64,000 nt of DNA from assembly GCF_003073045.1 (NCBI RefSeq), contig NC_037596.1, positions 8,635,587 through 8,699,586 of the forward strand. Direction: 5' to 3'. This DNA is from Pomacea canaliculata (taxonomy: Eukaryota; Mollusca; Gastropoda; Architaenioglossa; Ampullariidae). A model generated the notes under the pieces. The model made no database searches, was not told the DNA's origin, and worked only from the letters and a program-made list of their open reading frames with translations. The position numbers and the translations under genes are program-made. Numbering within the stretch: the stretch's first letter is position 1; every line of letters begins with the position of its first letter. Of the stretch, positions 49,965 to 62,337 are shown piece after piece.

Positions 49965-52670
49965 AGAGACTAAATTTACTGTACTTTTGTGCTAAGATTA
50001 TTTATTACAGGATATTACTCACAGGCGTCACTTCTTCAAAGTTTAGTACAAATATTTTCCTTCTGGTATTTCAGTGTTGTCAGATTATTTGCAAACACTT
50101 TACACAGTGATGGGTCAGTCGTGACGGCGTCTATCTGTTTGTCTATCTGTATGTCTCCGTATGTATATCTGTCCCCTGAGACTGGCCGGTTATTCATACG
50201 CTACCCTGTAAAGTAAATTTGCTGAACTGATTTCCTTTGTATGGGAAGGGGGAGGGGGTTGAGGTGGTAGAGCTGTATTTTCTCTCTACCTTTACAATCG
50301 AAGTTGCCTCTGCTATCTCCAAACTCCTCAGCTTTATATGTATCTGTCAGTCTGTCAGTAAACTATGCAACAGTCTATGTGTCGAGTAGTCTCGATTCTA
50401 TCAAACGTTTATTTGAAGTATTTGCCATTTCTCGTGGAGCCGTTTACTTTAAACTCGTTACTGATTTGTACGATCTGTATACAGACTGAGTTCACTAGCT
50501 GGCATTTCATAACCGTGTTCACAGAAGTCACACAGACGTTAGTTGAGTAGGGCGTGTAAATCAGAAACACAAACTAAGCTGACCAGACACGTGAGCCACC
50601 AAACAGTAGAAACGTTCATAATTAATTTGTTTTAAATTTATTACTAGAAGTAATTAGCCACTACATGTTATAAGCACTTGAACAGTGTGATACTGACCTG
50701 AGACACAGTCGTCTGCGCGAGTACCGGCCACTATCCTGTAATAACGAGAGCTTTTCCTTTTACACACAATGGTGAGACGATAAGATGGATCTAGGCCACT
50801 AGAGGTCGTTTTCATAAAACTCTCTCACCTCAATATCATGGGAACTTTTAGGGGAATCCCCTTTTCTGTACATTGAACATACAAATTCCTTCAGCATTAC
50901 TCCTGACCAGAGCGAACATGCTCCCAACCCTTTTCAATACACCACTTCCTATTATCCGTTTTGTCGTCTTCCTTTTAAATGCATAAATTTCCCTTATTAT
51001 TATATTTAGTTAACTTTGGGAAAACTTTCTCTCGACTTTTTGTGATAGTGACCAGACTAGTAGGATTCACATTGCTCTTGTTGAGTGATTTACTTGACGA
51101 TCTGAGTTTCAGGTTAACCACCAACAGTAAGTTTAGGTTTTCCTTATGCATTTCTCCTTATATGGTAGTGTGGGACATAGCATGCAAGTAGGATGGAAGA
51201 CAGCACGCACATACACGCACACAGGGAGGGTGGAGGCTGCCAATGGAGGGTGGTCGCTGGCCGGATGACAACCCAGTGACAGAGGGAGAGCGGGAGGGGG
51301 TCGACTAGCGACAGGATGTAGGTGCGCGGATGTGGTAGGGAGGGGTTGCGGATGAAGAGGCGAGGGGAAGAATGTGAGGAGACAGCGACGAGGTGGCAGC
51401 TCAGTTGGTCGGAGGAGAGAGTGTTGTGTCGAGGTTCGCCAGAGCCAGCACCATCGACTGGCATCAGAATAAATGATCTAGAACCCGCGAGAGTGTTGTC
51501 TTTTGTTGTTGAGGAAAGATTGGGGAAGAGCCCGAATCTTACCCTGTTACGCTTACACCTGTCAACACAGTTGTCAATAGTTGTGATTGTAGTCAAATGA
51601 CTAGCCCATCTGCTCGTCTTCCGTTGCAGATTTATGACACTCTCCATCCTTTCTGTTTTCTCTGCTTTATTTCTTGCCCTCATGCTTATTTCTCCTTCTG
51701 TCATTCTGTTTTCCTTTCTCCCATTACTCGAACCTGTCTCTGCACTGCTTCATGTTCTTCTACATCACACGACCTTTTTCCCCACTGCCCCTGGTCTCCA
51801 GTCAAGTGCATCGAATTCGCCTCCGTAAGGGATCATCATCATTGGTGATATGACCAAGCTGGAGGTCACAAGGTAGGTGTCCGTGCCGGGAAAGACGACC
51901 TATACTGCAAATGCCAGGGTCTGGTGCCTGACAGCTTGTTCCCGGATTGAGGACACGAAAGCTGATCTTTCTCGGTGGTACACAAGGGACACTGGGTCGG
52001 GGTGTCTTGCTCGGGTGCAGCTAGTGCCCTGCTAGTCCGGACTAAACACCGCTATGACCTACTATCTTGTCTACTCATTTAGACATGTTGCACTGCTCTG
52101 GACTAAGCTTGCTGCTAGCCACGGACTAAAATCCTTCACTGGGTTCCACCGCGAAACGAAATCTTCACACGTGAGATCACTCTTATCTCGAAAATGTCAG
52201 ATGCAGAAGTGCGAGAAAGCCAACGGAAAAAAAATCAAAAGTCTGTGGATTAATAGTGACAGTCGCTGCAAGTCAGGCCTCGTTCTGTCTAAATTTCGAA
52301 CAACGGACTGCACCAGAAAGAAGTAGCGGAAAGATGTTGCGAGGACTGTGTGTGCCCAATCGTCGACAGAATGATCAATGTATGAGGTAAATAAACTGTT
52401 TTAATTAATTTTTTTTTCATGTAAACAGCCACAAAAGTAATGCATAAAAATAGTTTTTTGGGTAGGTGGAATTAATTTGGAAAATAAAGTATCGCTGTAG
52501 CTGATACTGATTGTAATTTGTTATTCTCAGGTAATGGAGAAATGGAAGAACCGTTCTTCGCGAGCGAGAAAAGATGCCCACAATGTACAGGATGAGGTCT
52601 ACAACCTCAGATTGCAGAGAGGACTGATGCAATCCTGAATATGTCTGGGCTACATAATCGTTATTTTGCA
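49965..52670. other. No supported gene; includes GC-richer segments
   Basis: 51180-51560 and 51830-52050 are richer in G and C than the surroundings and open in several frames, but no family motif was found. The first could be an LTR or other repeat relic. The second has a minus-strand frame with QCPLCTTEKDQLSCPQ that is short and unsupported. Confidence 0.3.
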
Positions 52671-54400
52671 ATAACATGTTACTCTCAGCTCTTGTTCTTT
52701 GGTTCCTCTTTATGTTTTCTGTATTTGATTTTATTCTTTGTTAATACTGTTATTTATTTGTTTATAGTTCATATGCTACTTGTTTTCCTGTCCCTTATAT
52801 GCAGTCCTTCTTGCTCTTAAGAGCTAAGAGCTTACTCCTTAGGAGTGTATGTGCTTTACAAATTGTGCATTTATTATTATTAAAATTAATCCAAGTTTCA
52901 ATGGCGCTGAACACATCACTTACTAACAAATATGTAAATGCTCTGTTAATTGACCATTTTGGTCTATTTATACCCAACAACATGCAGTAACATAGCATGC
53001 ATCATAGCAGTATTTTTAAGCAATTTTAATAATTAATTTGTAAATATTAATGTATTTATAATTGTTCTTTATATATTATTGTACTTAGTTGGAACTTACT
53101 GTACTTTTTTGTGTTGATTTATTAAACTTGTCAGTCTGAAGCCCTCATAGCTGAATGTGTGTTAGATCATGTCACTATTAGCATTCATGTATTGGTTGAT
53201 GCATAGTGTGCAACATGTATGTATGTTATGCTGCGTATAGATGTTTCTGTAAAAAAGATGGATATTTCTACACCTGAGCCCAAGACAGAGAAAACGTACT
53301 TAATCATTAATAGACAAAACGACGAAAGCTTATGTCAGTCGGTAACTAAATATAAAGTTGGTATCTCAAAAAGGTATATCCTCTTGTAATTGGTCATATC
53401 TGTGTGGGGAATATTACTAGCATGCAATTTATACAGAGTATTTTGGGGAACCATTAATTGGTCATTAATGACTAGAACATCTGGACATAAATATGATGGG
53501 ATTAGACAACAGAATATACACAAGTACATAAATCATAGATATCATTTTCATTTTCCTTATTTGGCTTTAATCCCAGAGGAGAATTTGTGAGTATAAACAA
53601 TAACACGTAAAAAGCATAGATACATAATAATAACAATATATAAAAACATAATATTTTAAAACTGCAATGATTACAATATATCAACTGAGCACCACATTCT
53701 TGTCACACGACAGTCACATTATCCTAAAAACACAAAGAAGTTTAAAGTTACTGAAAGAATGAACAATGACATAAATTTTCGTAAATTAAGTCTGGTGTTA
53801 GATTGATTATATATTAGCTAATATAATTGTAACACACTCTGGTGGCGAAAAAAATGTCAAGGAAGACAGTTAAAAAAGAATAAGAAAATACACTAATACA
53901 ATAAAATACATCACCTTCCTCATTCAGAGTACACAATGGACATGTCCTTATATCTCTTGATATCTCATCATATCTAACCCTCAATAGGTTTAAGGCAGCT
54001 TAACCTATATTTAATTAAGTGACCTCTAAGAGCAGGGGATACATTTAACGAGTAGTTCTCAATTCCTAAATTTCTTTTAAATATACTGTAAGTTACACAG
54101 TATTGTTTGAGAACATATTTTGTTGACATTCTTCAATAGACTGAGTTTTTAAACGTAGCACTACTATCTTTTAAAATTAACAGGAGACAAACAGCCAAGA
54201 TGTCAGAACACTCCCAAATACAATTCAAGCCACACCTGGTGGAGGCGGTGGAGGTGGCTGCGGAGCACCAACAGACGGTCCTGTAAAGCACACACACAAA
54301 ATACAACACACACATACATACACACCAAAAAAAAAAAATACAAATACAACACACACAAATACACACACACACAAGGAATGTCTGTGTACATATACCAGTC
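52671..54400. repeat. Segmental duplicate of 62338-64000 (copy 1)
   Basis: Starts ACATGTTACTCTCAGCTCTTG and matches 62338-64000 with scattered substitutions and small indels to the end of the window, including the proline-rich terminal exon, which is identical over 56 bases. The right limit cannot be seen because the other copy runs off the window. Confidence 0.9.
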
Positions 54401-54683
54401 GGTCAATTGGTACAATCAAGCATTGTTACGCTATTGTGTGATATGTAAACGATAAAATCATTCTAAGAAATTGAAAAAAATATACTTCAGCTGTAAAGCG
54501 TTTATCTACTGTCTACTTTTTAAACGTTTAATAGAATATTGACTATTTTCCTTGTTTATTATCCTTGACTATCTGTGTTAGTAAAAATGAATGTAGACCA
54601 GTCCTGTCGGACTTACCTACGGCTGCTGCAGCTACCTGGACCTGGATGTTTAGCTTTAGTCTTTGGTAAAGGATGTCCTCCTT
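54225..54683 (-). CDS. Third copy: last two exons with proline-rich C-terminus
   Basis: Minus-strand exons 54617-54683 (67 nt) and 54225-54280 (56 nt with stop). The first has a TTTTAG acceptor and GTAAGT donor and reads KEDILYQRLKLNIQVQVAAAAV. The second follows CTTTACAG and reads PSVGAPQPPPPPPPGVA. The joint is phase 1 through a Gly codon, exactly as in the terminal exons at 36112 and (with Asp) 15949, and the terminal exon has the same 17 codons as the one at 36112. The 67-nt exon begins in phase 0, unlike the other genes. The three bases ATG of the cassette at 56130-56132 would fit directly in front, giving a 41-residue protein, or further exons remain unseen. No known family. Confidence 0.5.
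54288..54374 (-). repeat. TG-rich tract upstream of the third terminal-exon acceptor
   Basis: On the minus strand, TG/TTTG repeats with a T12 run lead into the CTTTACAG acceptor. Same arrangement as at 36174-36211. Confidence 0.7.
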
Positions 54684-54689
54684 CTAAAA

Positions 54690-55590
54690 TGGATTTAACG
54701 ACTTATTAAAATACAGTAATACATTAATTTGTACTTTTTTCCTTATTTTGAATAATTTCACTTACACAAAAGACTCTTAGGCATGCATACAGAGAAGCAA
54801 AATATAAGAAATCCGTCTATTAGGAAACACTGGATTATTGTTAGCACACACACATATTCTGATTTTTCCCTTTTCTATTCTTTGAATAGCACAAAGAAAA
54901 GGTGACATCAAAAACAGAACACATAAACAAGAAGTTGGAGGTTCATGGCAATTGTTAGAGCCGTTTGTCTGCAAAATTGTTGTTGAGAGGGAATCAGAAA
55001 ACCATCAATGTAGTTTGTTCATGTCTTGAACTTGGAATAAAGCAGGAAACCATGTACCACAGTATCGGTATGTGAAATGTGATGGTGAAATATGATGTAA
55101 CAACAAAAGTTGCGAGATTGGAATTCTTTTTCGCGGTTTTAGTCATACGAAAATTGCTTTTCGTACATACCTCGAACGTAATTGATAGTAAATAAAATGG
55201 AAAGACTATAAAAATGTATCAATTATTAATACACTAAATACAATTTTGTTTTAAATAACAAACTGTAACACAGGATTTTTCATTAAAATTTATCGACGTC
55301 TGTCTTTTGCCTTTTTAAATATAAAACAAATGGTTTGTAGTCGAACAAATATGCAAGAAACGTTATAAATACTATCTGCTAAGATGCAGTTAATAAATGT
55401 GTTTTTGTCTACAATTGATCACTAGTCACTAGAGTTCCGTGCATCTCTTGTCATCGTCAAGACTAACGAGATGTCAACGGGAGTCGGGTGGGTATTTTTC
55501 ACCCCTTTCCGCACTCACATCATGCTACAGACGACCGAGTAACAACGTTAGTGAGAGATTTTTAAAGATCGTAATTACAGACGTGATTTC
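54690..55590. other. No exon recognised
   Basis: AT-rich. The right part (about 55310-55590) resembles 60000-60250, another pair of duplicated blocks. No coding frame is conserved between them. Confidence 0.35.
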
Positions 55591-56341
55591 CTACGCAAAA
55601 AAAAAAGAAAAGAAAAAAGAAGAAAGATACAAACATAAAAGGAAATAACCAAAATCAACAGCGAACAAGTCACTTACAGACATAAACACAGAAGTCCTCA
55701 AAACTCACATAGAAAAGTAAAATGGCATTAGGGACTAGCAACCAAAACATTTAAAAAGGAAGTTTGCGTGATAATTTCTCAAACGCTAATCTTTGAACCT
55801 GCTTTTCTCAAAATGGCCGCCATCGTACTTTCACACTTCAAACGTTTATAACTCAATTTTAAGGCAAGAAGAACAACTTTTGTATCCAAAAAAGTTGAGA
55901 ACCTCTACTTTTTAAAAATATGCAATTTGGCATATCTGAAATTCGCGACTTGACTCATTTTGTCGTGGAAGGTCACATTTTGTTATTTGTGGCTTCAAAT
56001 AAGAAAATGTAAAAGAAACTTACTAATACATCAGCTGAGCAAGACGCTAACTTTTGGTGGTTTCTTTTTGTGGTTAACAGAGTAAGGTTACACAAGCAGA
56101 ACGAGAGAAAAGTAGACAAGGTTACTTACCATCTTTACATGAAGCACAAGAAGGTATGTATCATGTTGTGACGTGCCGGAAGTCACCATTCATAAGAAAG
56201 AGCAAACATTCATGTATTAAATTTCTCATTTGTGTAAAATCATAATGCTTTATTTAGCAGTTAAAATTATTTTACATTCAATTAAATGCCAAATTTAAGA
56301 TAAACGGAAGATACATGTAAAATTACTACATGGTATAACAT

Positions 56342-56631
56342 CAGGCCTGACGAGAGGGGGGGACAGGGGGGTCTGGTGTACCCGGGCCCGCGGCTGTCAA
56401 GGGGGCCCGGCCTTGGTCAGTGGATTTTTTTTCCTTCTTCTCCTTTTCTTTTTCTTTTAAAGAAAGGTCTAAGGACGGAACACCCAAGCATTACACATGC
56501 AGAAGTTGAGTTTCAAGTCTGTAGAATTGTAAACATACATTATATACTGGGAAAATAATTTACGATTAGAAGTACAATGGGCCCGGAGAGGTCGTCTGTC
56601 CTGGGGCCTGGGCTGGCTCTCGGCGGCCCTG
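56342..56631. mobile_element. hAT-like MITE, 290 bp, with perfect 8-bp target-site duplication
   Basis: Ends CAGGCCTGACGAGAG and, inverted, CAGGGCCGCCGAGAG (11 of 15 identical). TATAACAT at 56334-56341 and 56632-56639 flanks it, and the paralogous cassettes contain the uninterrupted GTATAACATC(T). No coding capacity. The 8-bp duplication and CAG ends point to the hAT superfamily. Confidence 0.85.
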
Positions 56632-57838
56632 TATAACATGTCTATTTGTGTAAAGAAGAGCTGGTAGTTGAGAGAGACAAGGAGACAGAGGACAAAAGAA
56701 TGAAATTGTGATGTTAGAGAAAAGAACACTTACAGCCTATACACGAGGACCGAAGTATAATGTTGTCACGTGCAGGGAAGACGCCATATAAAACAGAGGA
56801 ATCATTAAAATATTAAAATTTCTAGTCTGTTCTAAGAGTTAGCTTCTAACTGTCGTTTACGAATTCAGTTACAGCACATAGAATGCGACAGGAAAGATAA
56901 ACAGCAAGAAACGTGTCAAATAAGAGTAAACAATAAAGTATTAACATTTCTTTCTGATTTTAAAATTGGTTTTGTTATTGTCACATATCAACACTTTATT
57001 TACAGAAGATAAAATGGGGGAATCTCGAGAAACAGTAACATTCATGCCTGGTACATACATGTACTCTTTATACAATCTACATTCAATGAAATGGTTAAAT
57101 ACCCGTAAAAAGCAAAAGTAACTTAAACTTTTTGTATACAGTACACAAGGAAAAAATTTAAAATGAATTGGAATACGAGAAAATATGAGGCTTTCTATCT
57201 GCTGTGTGTGTGTGTTTTGTATGAAATTTCCACTTTCTCAAGATTTGTTAGAAATTGCTTTAATATAAAACAAATAGTTTCGAGTCAAAAAAAATGTCAA
57301 GAAACGTTGAAAGTATAACATCTCTATTTGTGTAAAGAAGAACGGGTAGTTGAGAGAGACAAGGAGGCAGAGGACAAAAGAATGAAATGGTGATGTTAGA
57401 GAAAAGAACACTTACCTTCTATACACGAGGACCGAAGTTTCAGGTTGTGATGTGCAGAGAGGACGACATATAAAAAAAGAGCAAACATTACAATATTGAC
57501 ATTTCTAGTCTGTTCTAAGAGTTAGCTTCTAACTGTCGTTTACGAATTCAGTTACAGCACATAGAATGCGACAGGAAAGATAAACAGCAAGAAACGTGTC
57601 AAATAAGAGTGAACAATAAAGTATTAACATTTCTTTTTGATGTTAAAATTGGTTTTGTTATTGTCACATATCAACACTTAATTTACAGTAGATAAAATGG
57701 GGGAATCACGAGAAACAGTAACATTCATGCCTGGTATATACATGTACTCTTTATACAATCTACATTCAATGAAACGGTTAAATACCCGTAAAAAGCAAAA
57801 GTAACTTAAACTTTTTGTATACAGTACACATTTAAAAA

Positions 57839-59209
57839 TGCAATATGGGAAGGGAAGCAAGTCCCAGATGACTGGACCAGAGGAGTGATCGTCAAAATCC
57901 CAAAGAAAGGATCCCTTAGCGACTGCAACAACTGGCGAGGAATAACTCTCCTGTCCATCCCGAGCAAGATCATGACAAAGATCATCATCCAACGAATCTC
58001 AGAGGCAGTGGACACACATACTTAGAGAAGAAACAGGCTGGTTTTCGTAGAAGAAGAGGATGCACCGACCAGATATTCGCACTACGCAACATCATTGAAC
58101 AGTGCACAGAGTGCAGAGGCAGCTCTATATTAACTTCGTAGATTTCCAGAAGGCTTTTGACAGCATCCATAGAGAGAGCCTTTGGCGCATCTGAGAGCAT
58201 ACGGAATACCAATGGAAATTGTACTGCTGATCAAAAGCTTCTATGCGAACTTTTCATGCTGTGTTGAAACAGTGACATCTACTTTGAGGTCGGGACCGGA
58301 GTGAGACAGGGCTGCGTGATGTCTTCCTGCTCTTTAACCTTGTCATTGACTGGGTAACGCGCCATACAACGGAAGGTGAACCAAGGGGCATACGATGGAC
58401 ACTCTCCACGAACTTAGACGACCTAGACTTTGCCGACGACCTGGCCCTGCTGTCACACACCCACCGGCACATGCAAGAGAAGACGACTCGCCTGCACACT
58501 TTTGCGCAGCAGGTCGGACTGCACATCAGCCGGACAAAGACAGAAGTGATGACCCTGAACACCACCAATCCAACACCGATCAGCATAGAGGGAGAAGACC
58601 TGCCGATGGTTGAAAGCTTCACCTACTTGGCAGCGTGGTCACGCAAGATGGAGGAGCAGGCCGTGACATCCAGAGCAGACTGAGCAAAGGCAGGGCATCT
58701 TTTGTAGCCTACGCAACATCTGGAAGTCGACACAGTACAGCATCAATACCAAGCTGAGACTTTACCAGAGTCTGGTCATGTCCACTCTACTGTATGGCTC
58801 GGAGTGCTGGCGAATGACTGACAGCGACCTCAACAAACTGTCAGTCTTCCACACCAAAAGCCTGCGAAGAATCCTGGGCATCTTCTGGCCAAGGACAATC
58901 TCCAACGAAGAACTACTTGCCCAGTGTGGGCAGGAGAGCATGGCCACCATCCTGTTGAAGAAGCGATGGTCACGTCCTTCGAGGCGGGAGCAACTCCATC
59001 ATAAAAACTGCCTTACATTGGACTCCAGAAGGAAAACGAAAGCGAGGCCGGCCCAAGATCACCTGGCGCCGAACTGTGGAGGCAGACATGAAGACCCAAA
59101 ACCTCAGCTGGGGTACTGTGGGGAATCTAGCCCAGGACAGGCAAAAGTGGAGGACCTTTGTCGCTGCCCTACGTGCCGACCGGCATAACGGGAACTAACT
59201 AACTAACTA
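57839..59209 (+). mobile_element. 5'-truncated RTE/I-like LINE with 13-bp target-site duplication
   Basis: Plus-strand frames, shifted in places, give NWRGITLLSIPSKI, VDFQKAFDSIHRESLW, SGVRQGCVMSSCLFN-like, LDFADDLALLSHTH (catalytic FADD), TKTEVMTLN, a YLGS-type box, LLYGSECWRM and LGIFWPRTISNEELL. It ends in a (TAAC)n tail. ACACATTTAAAAA at 57826-57838 is repeated at 59210-59222. It inserted into one copy of a tandem module; the unoccupied sites are near 57135 and 59880. It is a different family from the LINE at 9360-10228. Confidence 0.9.
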
Positions 59210-62200
59210 ACACATTTAAAAAATTAAAAATGAATTGGAATACGAGAAAATACGAGGCTTTCTATCTGCTGTCTGTGTGTTGTATTTCCACTTTCTCAAG
59301 ATTTGTTAGAATATGCTTTAATATAAAACAAATAGTTTCGAGTCAAAAAAAATGTCAAGAAACGTTAAAAGTATAACATCTCTATTTGTGTAAAGAAGAG
59401 CTGGTAGTTGAGAGAGACAAGGATGCAGAGGACAAAAGAATGAAATGGTGATGTTAGAGAAAAGAACACTTACTTTCTATACACGAGGACCGAAGTATCA
59501 TGTTGTGACGTGCAGGGAAGACGCCATATAAAAAAAAAGAGCAAACATTAAAATATTGACATTTCTAGTCTGTTCTAAGAGTTAGCTTCTAACTGCCGTT
59601 TACGAATTCAAATACAGCACATAGAATGCGACAGGAAAGATAAACAGGAAGAAACGGATCAAATAAGAGTAAACAATAAAGTATTAACATTTCTTTTTGA
59701 TGTTAAAATTGGTTTTGTTATTGTCACATATCAACACTTAATTTACAGTAGATAAAATGGGGGAATCACGAGAAACAGTAACATTCATGCCTGGCATTAA
59801 CGCTTTATGCAATCTACATTTAATCAAACGGTTAAATACCCGTAAAAAGCAAGAGTAAATTAAACTTTTTGTGTACAGTACACAAGGAAAAAATTAAAAA
59901 TGAATTGGAATACGAGAAAATATGAGGCTTTCTTTCTGCTGTGTTGTATGAGTTTTCCAGTTTTTCAAGATTTGTTAGAAATTGCTTTAATGTAAAACAA
60001 ATTGGTAGTAGTCAGAACAAATATGCAAGAAACGTTATAAATACTATCTGCTAAGATGAAGCTAATAAATGTGTTTTTGTCTACAAGTGATCACTAGTCA
60101 CTAGAGTTCAGTTCAACTCATATCATCGTCAAGACTGACGAGCTGCAGACGACGGTCCGGTGGGTATTCTTCGACTCTTTACCCAATCCCATCCTGCTAC
60201 AAATGAGCGAGTAACAATTTTACTGATAGATGTTTAAAGATCGTAAACACAGAGATAGGTCTTGATGTGATTTCCTACTGTGTTAATGAGCATGAAATGC
60301 CCCGAGTGGCACACGTGACAACGTATATCATAACTGACACAGGACACGGTCAGGCAAACGAGGTCACTGAGCGTTAAGGACGAGATTTTAGGGCCTTAAA
60401 CATCACATTAAAAACCAGCAGAAAAACGACATGACCATACAAGTCTGTTGCTGATAAAAGGACAAACACAACATGGACGGTGAGGTGAGTAACGGAAATA
60501 GGGGTTAGCGTGTTTGTACGTATGGCGCAAAAGTTCTTGTGTACGTGTGGGTTAATGGACAAGAATATAATTTAGAGCAATCGTTTTGTGGTTTGTGTGT
60601 AGATAGATACATGACAGAAAACAAAAAAATGTAAGCAAAACCGAAAAATGCAAGCAAAAGAGGAAATAACCCAAAATCAACAGTGAAAAAGTCAAACACA
60701 AACACAGAGGTCCTCAAAACTCACATAGAAAAGGAAAGAGGCATAAGGGACTAGCAACCGAAACATAAAAAGAGAAATTGTAGCTGCATGCTAATTTCTA
60801 AAACGATTGATACCTGAAAACACTATGACTACACTACAGACAGGACAAGGGCACAATCAGTGTCTAATATGTTTTTGTCATCAAATGATGATAACACAGA
60901 TAATGCTACTACTATATAGGATCTGGCTGACTCAAAGCCTTGTATAGTACTAGGTAAAGTAAGGTTTCGAAAGCTCTTCAGTGGTTAATATTCTTTCATT
61001 GTATAAGACACGCACTTTAATAAATTTGCTTCTTGTTCAAAATTTACAGAGGTCAATTAACGCAAAAGGAAATAATTTGTAAAAAAAAAAAAAAAAAAAA
61101 AGCAACACATCCTGTATACGTAAGACGACTTTTACCTTTATCAGTCTTAAAAACCTACATTATGGATCAACAGATTAATTTTGCTTTTCAACAAGATAGA
61201 CATTCCATCGGCCATACGTATTGGTAGGTAGTGAGGATACGGTCAGTGTGCGGACTCATTAAATAGATGGAATTTATTTTGAATTCAAGGAAATATAAAG
61301 TCAGTTACGAATCTTATATAGTCTTCTACATTTTACATTGTACTGTTTACACAGAACAGCTCAATCATCGTGATTCTGGAGTTTGTAAGGTCTATCTTAT
61401 CATTCTCCGATGCAAAAGGAAAGGACAGCCACTTACACAATATCTTACTATTTACAGTATCAAGCTTTCAGACTAATCCAGATAATTCCATCATTCTAGT
61501 GATACTTAGGTTTGGTCGATAGAATTCTACTACACCTTACAATGAAGTAAATAGAATATTCTTTTAGGAGATAAAACATTCTATAACATGCAATATCATC
61601 TCTTAACAATCGCTGGAATAAGACAAAACTCTAATGGAGATCGGACTGACTACCGTGTCTAACGGTCATGTAGACTGCGGGTCTGCCTATCCAATAAGTA
61701 GTATCATGTTCAAAATGACTAAAACTTTAATTGTAATAATACAACCTTGTGTTTCCTAAGGTATGTAATACTCATCAATTTCATAATCTTCTTTAAGAGA
61801 AGTGGAGTTATATTAAACATGCACAACGAGCAAACTGAATATAAAGGTGAACTAAATATCGACGATGTTAATTTTTGGTTATCTTTGGCTTCAAATAAAA
61901 ATAAACGTTAAAGAGACTTAGCTATACATAAGGTAAGCATTAGAAAGTTGGGCAACACGCTAATTTCTGATGGTTTCGATTTGTGTGTAAGAGAGTAAGG
62001 TTTACACACACAGAACGAGAGAAAATTAAGCAAGGTTACTTACCCACTTTATATGAAGCACGAGGAGGTAAGTATCATGTTGTGACGTGCCGGGAAGTCG
62101 ACATTCATAAGAAAGAGCAAACATTCATGTATTAAATTTCTCATTTGTGTAAAATGCTTTAATTAGCATTTAAAATTAGTTTATATTTAATAAAATGCCA

Positions 62201-62337
62201 AATTTAAGATAAAACGCGTACAATTACTGTATGGTTAAACATCTCAATCTGTGTTAAGAACAGCGGTTTGTTTAGAGAGAGAAGGAGCAGAGGACAAAAT
62301 AATGAAACGGATGGAAATGGTGATGTTAGAGAAAAGA

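Noticed and set aside
51180..51560. Possible solo LTR
   Set aside because: An AATAAA lies in a GC-richer block, but no TG...CA ends, target-site duplication, primer-binding site or second copy could be seen.
51144..51704. Minus-strand open frame of 186 codons
   Set aside because: The composition reflects GC-rich DNA, several other frames are also open there, and no family motif, signal peptide or splice context was found.
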